Origin: CAIYPH01 sp043744375
Lineage (GTDB): Bacteria; Pseudomonadota; Alphaproteobacteria; Acetobacterales; Acetobacteraceae
Direction of reading: 5' to 3'
Length of the DNA: 11,663 nucleotides
NCBI GenBank assembly: GCA_043744375.1
Contig: JAYTUU010000013.1
Span: 1-11,663 of the forward strand
Shown here: one piece after another, positions 7,253 through 11,663 of the stretch
Layout of the letters: each line of letters starts with the position of its first letter
How positions within the stretch are numbered: position 1 is the first letter of the stretch
The notes under the pieces: generated by a model
The model's input: the letters and a program-made list of their open reading frames with translations, nothing else
The model's database searches: none
Told to the model about the DNA's origin: nothing
Position numbers and translations under genes: made by a program

Positions 7253-8424
7253 CACGCGGTTTCCCGGAACAACTCGCGCCCGATCAGCATGCGTCGGATT
7301 TCGCTGGTGCCGGCGCCGATTTCATAGAGCTTGGCATCGCGCAGCAGCCGGCCAGTTGGATAGTCGTTGATGTAGCCGTTGCCGCCGAGTGTCTGGATTG
7401 CTTCGAGTGCCATCCAGGTGGCCTTTTCGGCCGCGAACAGAATAGCGCCAGCGGCATCCTTGCGGGTCGTGCGGCCACGATCGCACGCCGCGTTGACGGC
7501 ATAGACATAGGCGCGCGCCGCGTTCATCACGGTGTACATATCGGCAAGCTTGCCCTGCATCAGTTGGAACTCACCGATCGCCTGGCCAAATTGTTTTCGT
7601 TCGTGAACATAAGGCAGCACAACATCCATGCAGGCCTGCATGATCCCAAGTGGGCCGCCAGCGAGCACTGCTCGCTCGTAGTCCAGCCCGCTCATCAGCA
7701 CCGCGACGCCGCCATCGACGGCGCCCAGTACGTTCTCGACAGGAACTTCGCAGTCCACGAATACCAACTCACCGGTGTTGGAACCGCGCATGCCGAGCTT
7801 GTCGAGTTTTTGGGCGCAGGAGAAACCCTTGAACGATTTTTCGATGAGAAATGCCGAGATGCCGCGCGGCCCGGCATCGGCGTTGGTTTTCGCATAGACA
7901 ACCAGCACATCAGCATCGGGGCCGTTGGTGATCCAGAACTTGGTCCCGTTCAGCACGTAACGATCGCCACGGAGATCGGCGCGCAACCGCATGGAGACCA
8001 CGTCGGACCCTGCTCCCGGTTCGCTCATGGCGAGGGCGCCGACATGCTCTCCGCTGATCAGCTTGGGCAAGTACGCCGCCTTCTGCGCCTCAGTTCCGTT
8101 GCGCCGGATCTGGTTGACGCAAAGATTTGAGTGCGCGCCATACGATAGTCCAACGGAGGCCGACGCGCGGCTGATCTCCTCCATGGCGATGCAATGCGCC
8201 ACATAACCCATGCCGGCACCGCCGTATTCGTCCTCGACGGTCAGCCCGAGCAAGCCGAGATCTCCGAATTTTCGCCAGAGATCGGCGGGGAATTCGTTGC
8301 TGCGATCGATCTCCGAGGCGCGCGGCGCGATTTCGGCGGCGGCGAAGCGGCGCACGCTGTCCCGGAGCATGTCGATCTCTTCGCCCAGTGCGAAATCCAG
8401 ACCATAGTCGGTGCTGGACGTCAT
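7252..8424 (-). CDS. liuA: Isovaleryl-CoA dehydrogenase
   Basis: FAD-dependent acyl-CoA dehydrogenase that oxidises isovaleryl-CoA to 3-methylcrotonyl-CoA in leucine breakdown, normally passing electrons to ETF; also called ivd. The 390-residue protein has the full acyl-CoA dehydrogenase order: helical N domain (about 13-127), beta domain with LAMSEPGAGSDV at 131-142 and WITNGPDADVLVVYAKT at 164-180, and helical C domain from about 240. The family hallmark is LDYERAVLAGGPLG at 247-260. The isovaleryl-specific enzymes use a glutamate in this helix as catalytic base (E250 here). Consistently, the usual C-terminal position reads YEIGAGTSEI instead of YEGT. The frame is open further upstream, but the ATG at 8424 gives the family N-terminus and lies 4 nt past the synthetase stop, with GAGGAG abutting it. 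That Shine-Dalgarno spacing is too short for strong independent initiation, so termination-reinitiation is likely. Confidence 0.96.
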   Translation of the reverse strand: MTSSTDYGLDFALGEEIDMLRDSVRRFAAAEIAPRASEIDRSNEFPADLWRKFGDLGLLGLTVEDEYGGAGMGYVAHCIAMEEISRASASVGLSYGAHSNLCVNQIRRNGTEAQKAAYLPKLISGEHVGALAMSEPGAGSDVVSMRLRADLRGDRYVLNGTKFWITNGPDADVLVVYAKTNADAGPRGISAFLIEKSFKGFSCAQKLDKLGMRGSNTGELVFVDCEVPVENVLGAVDGGVAVLMSGLDYERAVLAGGPLGIMQACMDVVLPYVHERKQFGQAIGEFQLMQGKLADMYTVMNAARAYVYAVNAACDRGRTTRKDAAGAILFAAEKATWMALEAIQTLGGNGYINDYPTGRLLRDAKLYEIGAGTSEIRRMLIGRELFRETA

Positions 8425-8428
8425 CTCC

Positions 8429-10114
8429 TCAGTCCCGCTTTGCGAATTCGGGATAGTCGTCCTCGCGGAATTCGCCAGGCTGCCGCTCTGCGCGGGCTTC
8501 CTCGGCGCGACGAAGCTCAACGCGTCGGATCTTACCCGAAATGGTTTTCGGCAGGTCGGAGAACTCGATACGGCGGATCCGTTTGTAGGGTGCCAGGCGA
8601 ACGCGCAGATGGCGGAAGATCGCCAGCGCGGTTTCCGCATTGGGGGCATGGCCCGCGGCGAGGCTGATATAGGCCTTGGGAACGGCCATCCGCATTGCAT
8701 CGGGTGCCGGAACGACCGCCGCCTCCGCGACCGCTTCGTGCTCAATCAGAACACTTTCGAGTTCAAACGGTGAGATGCGATAGTCAGACGCCTTGAACAC
8801 GTCATCGGCGCGGCCAACATAGGTCAGATAGCCATCCGCATCGCGCGAAGCGACGTCGCCGGTGCGGTACACCTCACCCGTAACCGGCTCAATGCTGCCA
8901 TCGTCGTTCTGATAGCCGCGCATGAGTCCGGCCGGACGATCGTCGAGCGGGATGCACACGGCACCTTCGGTTGCGTCCTTGTCGTCAGTGTCCAGCAGCC
9001 GAATGCGATAGCCGGGCATCGGTACACCCATGGAGCCGGCCTTCACTTTCAGGCCCGGCGGATTGGCGATCTGCAAGGTTGTTTCGGTCTGCCCATACCC
9101 GTCACGGATCGTCAGGCCCCAAGCTGCATGAACCTGGTTGATCACCTCGGGGTTCAGCGGTTCACCGGCGCCAACGACCTCACGCAACGAAACCGCAAAA
9201 GACTTGAGATCCTCCTGGATGAACATCCGCCACACCGTCGGCGGCGCGCAGAGCGAGGTTACCTTCTGCTCGACGAGGGTTTGCAACAATGCCGGTGCAT
9301 TGAAGCGTCCTTGATTGGCAATAAAGATTGCCGCACCCGCAATCCACGGCGCGAAAAAGCAACTCCACGCATGCTTTGCCCAACCGGGCGAGGAGATGTT
9401 CAGATGGATATCGCCCGGCCGAAGCCCGAGCCAATAGATAGTCGAAAGATGCCCGACCGGATAGCTACGATGACTGTGCAGAACGAGCTTCGGCTTCGCG
9501 GTGGTGCCCGATGTAAAGTAGAGCAGCATCGGATCATCGGCGTTGGTCGGCCCATCAGGCACAAACTCCGCAGATGCCAGCAGAAGGGAAGCGTAATCAA
9601 TGCAGCCGGATGGCGCCCCACCGACCGTGATGCGTGGTACCGACGCCGGCAACGACGCCAGCTTCTCCGCATCCTCCGCCGCGGTCACAACGAAACGAAC
9701 CCGCGCGCGCGCGACCCGTTCGGCGAGGTCGGCGGCAGTCAACAGCGTCGTCGCCGGCACGACGACCGCCCCGAGCTTCATGGTCGCCAGCATGACCTCC
9801 CAAAGCGGGGCGACATTGCCGAGCATCAGCAGGATGCGGTCACCGCGCTTGACGCCCAATGCGCGCAATCCGTTCGCCACCTGGTTCGAACGCGCCGCAA
9901 GCTCGGCGAAACTCAGCCGCGTGGCCCCCGTGCCGGTGATGATCAGGGCAGGGCTGTTGCATAGCTCGCCGCGCGCCAGTTCGGCATCGAACCAGTCGAG
10001 CGCCCAGTTGAACTGCGTCAGTTCGGGCCAACGGAATCCGGCATAGGCGGTGGCATAGTCCGTACGATGAGCGACCAAGAAGTCGCGGGCGGCCTTGAAG
10101 CTGGTTGCTGGCAC
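8429..10114 (-). CDS. AMP-forming acyl-CoA synthetase (short/medium or branched-chain acid type)
   Basis: Adenylate-forming ligase that activates a carboxylic acid with ATP and CoA. The 561-residue protein has the ANL motifs in order: the P-loop YFTSGTTAKPKL at 199-210, the APPTVWRMF region near 290-298, YGQTET at 340-345, YRTGD at 416-420, GRADDVFKASDYRISPFELE around 434-453, and the C-terminal catalytic lysine K528 in PKTISGKIRR. The C-terminal tail with GEFREDDYPE is typical of acetyl-CoA-synthetase-like and medium-chain ligases. The open frame runs 50 codons further into mmsB, but that part is not family-like. The GTG at 10114 gives a good N-terminus (ATSFKAARDFLVAHRTDY) and follows GAGGTGG by 6 nt. 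One base separates it from the mmsB stop, and its own stop is 4 nt before liuA. Substrate is inferred from context: isovalerate, isobutyrate, 2-methylbutyrate or a related acid; acetoacetate is less likely. Motifs alone do not fix it. Confidence 0.9.
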   Translation of the reverse strand: MPATSFKAARDFLVAHRTDYATAYAGFRWPELTQFNWALDWFDAELARGELCNSPALIITGTGATRLSFAELAARSNQVANGLRALGVKRGDRILLMLGNVAPLWEVMLATMKLGAVVVPATTLLTAADLAERVARARVRFVVTAAEDAEKLASLPASVPRITVGGAPSGCIDYASLLLASAEFVPDGPTNADDPMLLYFTSGTTAKPKLVLHSHRSYPVGHLSTIYWLGLRPGDIHLNISSPGWAKHAWSCFFAPWIAGAAIFIANQGRFNAPALLQTLVEQKVTSLCAPPTVWRMFIQEDLKSFAVSLREVVGAGEPLNPEVINQVHAAWGLTIRDGYGQTETTLQIANPPGLKVKAGSMGVPMPGYRIRLLDTDDKDATEGAVCIPLDDRPAGLMRGYQNDDGSIEPVTGEVYRTGDVASRDADGYLTYVGRADDVFKASDYRISPFELESVLIEHEAVAEAAVVPAPDAMRMAVPKAYISLAAGHAPNAETALAIFRHLRVRLAPYKRIRRIEFSDLPKTISGKIRRVELRRAEEARAERQPGEFREDDYPEFAKRD

Positions 10115-10115
10115 G

Positions 10116-11018
10116 TCAGGCCACCTCGTCGCGGGCACGACCGGCGAGCCAGCGGAACACGACCGAGAAGTCACGCCCACCCTCGCCGGCGTCGTTGACC
10201 TCCTGGTACAGCCGCGCCGCATGCGCGCCGAGCGGCGTGGGGGCACCCACGCTTTCGGCCGCATCCTGTGCCAGCTTGAGATCCTTCAACATCAGGGCCG
10301 CAGCAAACCCGCCGGCGTAGTCGCGGTTGGAGGGCGCGGTCGGCACTGGGCCTGGGGCCGGGCAGTATGTCGTGAGCGCCCAGCTTTGCCCGGTCGAGGT
10401 GGAGGTGATGTCGAAGAGCTTCTGCCGATCCAGTCCAAGCTTATCGGCGAGCACGAACGCCTCGGACACGCCGAACATGGCGACGGCCAGCATCATGTTG
10501 TTGCATATCTTGGCCGCCTGCCCGGCTCCGGCAGCACCGGCGTGAATGATGTTCTTGCCCATACCCTGAAGCACCGGCGCAGCCGCAGCAAAGGCAGCCT
10601 CGCTGCCGCCACACATGAAGGTGAGCGTGCCAGCGACGGCGCCACCGGTGCCGCCCGAGACTGGCGCGTCGAGCATCTCCAGCCCAGCCTTGGCGGCTGC
10701 TGCCGCCACGCGCTGGGCGGTGGCAACGTCAATGGTCGAACTGTCGATCAGTATGGGCTTTCCCACCACATTGGCGAGCACCCCGTCGGCACCGAGATAG
10801 ACAGCGGCAACATGCTTGCCGGCCGGCAGCATCGTGACGATGGCCTCGGCACCGGCGATGGCGGCGGTGATCGAGGCCGCACCGATGCCACCATTGGCAA
10901 CATGGGCGGAAATGAGGTCCGCCGACAGATCAAAGCCAGTGACGTGGTGGCCGGCCTTCAGCAAATTGGCCGCCATCGGAAGGCCCATGTTGCCCAGGCC
11001 GATCAGGGAAATTTTCAT
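10116..11018 (-). CDS. mmsB: 3-hydroxyisobutyrate dehydrogenase
   Basis: NAD-dependent oxidation of 3-hydroxyisobutyrate to methylmalonate semialdehyde in valine degradation. The 300-residue protein is full length for the family. The Rossmann dinucleotide motif GLGNMG is at 7-12, with an acidic residue at 30 (FDLS) that favours NAD over NADP. The substrate-binding signature DAPVSGGTGGA is at 117-127, and GQAAKICNNM at 166-175 carries the catalytic lysine K170 and N174. The all-alpha C-terminal domain follows. The ATG overlaps the upstream dehydrogenase stop by 4 nt (ATGA) and is preceded by GGAGA with a 4-nt spacer. Related beta-hydroxyacid dehydrogenases (tartronate semialdehyde reductase, 6-phosphogluconate dehydrogenase-like) share the fold, but the sequence details and the isobutyryl-CoA dehydrogenase next door support this assignment. 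The other valine steps (3-hydroxyisobutyryl-CoA hydrolase, mmsA) are not seen here and may lie upstream. Confidence 0.93.
   Translation of the reverse strand: MKISLIGLGNMGLPMAANLLKAGHHVTGFDLSADLISAHVANGGIGAASITAAIAGAEAIVTMLPAGKHVAAVYLGADGVLANVVGKPILIDSSTIDVATAQRVAAAAAKAGLEMLDAPVSGGTGGAVAGTLTFMCGGSEAAFAAAAPVLQGMGKNIIHAGAAGAGQAAKICNNMMLAVAMFGVSEAFVLADKLGLDRQKLFDITSTSTGQSWALTTYCPAPGPVPTAPSNRDYAGGFAAALMLKDLKLAQDAAESVGAPTPLGAHAARLYQEVNDAGEGGRDFSVVFRWLAGRARDEVA
10121..10127 (-). promoter_or_regulatory. Ribosome binding site supporting the GTG start of the synthetase
   Basis: GAGGTGG on the minus strand lies inside the last codons of mmsB, 6 nt before the GTG at 10114. It is the best Shine-Dalgarno match near the start of the synthetase frame and decides in favour of GTG, since no in-frame ATG occurs nearby inside the family-like part of the protein. 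Confidence 0.6.
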
Positions 11019-11663
11019 GCCGTCTCCAGTAGTTTACGGGCGATAATGACCCGCATGATTTCGTTGGTACCTTCGAGGATGCGATGCACCCGGAGGTCAC
11101 GCACGTAGCGCTCGACCTGGTAGTCCTTGATGTAGCCGTAGCCGCCATGCAGTTGCAGGGCCTCATCGCAGATGTGGTGGCACGCGTCGGTCGCAAACCG
11201 CTTTGCCATGGCGCAGAACTTGGTGGCATCGGGACTGCCGGCGTCGAGGGCGGCGGCGGCACGATGGACCATGAGCCGCGCCGCTTCCAGTTCCGTTGCC
11301 ATGTCCGCGAGTTTGAACTGCAATGCCTGAAAATCAGCAAGCTTACGGCCGAAGGCGCGCCGCTCCTGCACATAAGCCAGCGCCGCATCGAGGCAGGCCT
11401 GCGCGCCGCCGAGCGAACAGGCGGCGATGTTGATACGGCCGCCATCAAGACCCATCATGGCAAAGCGGAAGCCCTCGCCCTCCAGCCCGAGACGGTTGCT
11501 GACGGGCACATCGCAGTCGGAGAAATTCACCAGCGCCGTCGGTTGGCTGTTCCAACCCATCTTGCGTTCCGGCTGCCCAAAGCTGAGCCCCTCGGCGCAT
11601 TTCTCGACGACAACGCACGAAATCCCCTTCGGACCCGGATCACCGGTGCGCAACATCGTGACA
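11015..11663 (-). CDS. Isobutyryl-CoA dehydrogenase, partial (5' end outside window)
   Basis: FAD-dependent acyl-CoA dehydrogenase predicted to oxidise isobutyryl-CoA to methacrylyl-CoA in valine degradation. Only the C-terminal 215 or so residues are present. The frame stays open through 11663, and the Met at 11656 sits mid-domain (family pattern T-M-x-RTG-x-PGPKGIS), so it is not the start. Visible parts are the end of the beta domain (MGWNSQPTALVNF, a motif typical of isobutyryl-CoA dehydrogenases), the first C-domain helix with GLDGGRINIAACSLGGAQ, the RRAFGRKLADFQALQFKLADM flavin-contact helix, and LHGGYGYIKDYQVERYVRD. The catalytic glutamate lies in RILEGTNEI (codon 11074-11072), the usual position for this superfamily and unlike the isovaleryl enzyme downstream. 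Its stop overlaps the mmsB start, which supports a valine role. A short/branched-chain (2-methylbutyryl) dehydrogenase is the main alternative. Confidence 0.88.
   Translation of the reverse strand, partial: VTMLRTGDPGPKGISCVVVEKCAEGLSFGQPERKMGWNSQPTALVNFSDCDVPVSNRLGLEGEGFRFAMMGLDGGRINIAACSLGGAQACLDAALAYVQERRAFGRKLADFQALQFKLADMATELEAARLMVHRAAAALDAGSPDATKFCAMAKRFATDACHHICDEALQLHGGYGYIKDYQVERYVRDLRVHRILEGTNEIMRVIIARKLLETA

Noticed and set aside
8425..8745. N-terminal extension of the isovaleryl-CoA dehydrogenase frame
   Set aside because: The extra 107 codons overlap the synthetase gene in another frame and are Arg/Pro/Ser-rich, unlike any acyl-CoA dehydrogenase N-terminus.
10115..10264. N-terminal extension of the acyl-CoA synthetase frame into mmsB
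   Set aside because: The 50 codons are an out-of-frame reading of mmsB; similarity to the ligase family begins at the GTG at 10114, which has its own ribosome binding site.

Overview
The window reads as chromosomal DNA from a high-GC alphaproteobacterium. Base composition, codon use and family resemblance suggest Rhodospirillales, perhaps Acetobacteraceae, but that placement is an inference and no rRNA or other marker gene is present to test it. Every convincing gene lies on the minus strand, so the biological reading direction is from 11663 down to 1. I see no tRNA, rRNA, CRISPR array, insertion sequence or phage gene.

Region 11663-3687 is one tight operon of six genes for branched-chain amino acid breakdown. 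In transcription order they are: an isobutyryl-CoA dehydrogenase (5' end cut off by the window edge), 3-hydroxyisobutyrate dehydrogenase (mmsB), an AMP-forming acyl-CoA synthetase with a GTG start, isovaleryl-CoA dehydrogenase (liuA/ivd), methylcrotonoyl-CoA carboxylase beta subunit (liuB/mccB) and its biotin-carrying alpha subunit (liuD/mccA). Junctions range from a 4-nt overlap to a 5-nt gap, so translational coupling is likely throughout. The first two genes belong to valine catabolism (isobutyryl-CoA to methacrylyl-CoA; 3-hydroxyisobutyrate to methylmalonate semialdehyde). The last three belong to leucine catabolism (isovaleryl-CoA to 3-methylcrotonyl-CoA to 3-methylglutaconyl-CoA). The synthetase between them could supply acyl-CoAs from free short or branched acids. 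The methylglutaconyl-CoA hydratase (liuC) and HMG-CoA lyase (liuE) of the classical liu cluster are not in the window.

Region 3686-3544 (143 bp) is the only sizeable internal intergenic gap. It holds a perfect 8-bp inverted repeat resembling a TetR-type operator, an overlapping candidate sigma-70 promoter pointing at the next gene, and three tandem 14-bp repeats, followed by a good Shine-Dalgarno sequence.

Region 3543-124 encodes a 1139-residue single-chain indolepyruvate ferredoxin oxidoreductase family enzyme (thiamine diphosphate, Fe-S clusters, CoA-dependent 2-oxoacid oxidation). It probably has its own promoter and regulator but fits the theme, since 2-oxoacids made by transaminating aromatic or branched-chain amino acids are converted to acyl-CoAs. 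Region 123-1 is non-coding and contains three compact perfect stem-loops, probably a terminator region and possibly a copy of a dispersed intergenic repeat.

Nothing here is an obviously new system. The most interesting items are the operator/promoter/tandem-repeat cluster, the pairing of the oxidoreductase with a mixed Val/Leu operon lacking liuC and liuE, and the hairpin at the liuB-liuD junction.
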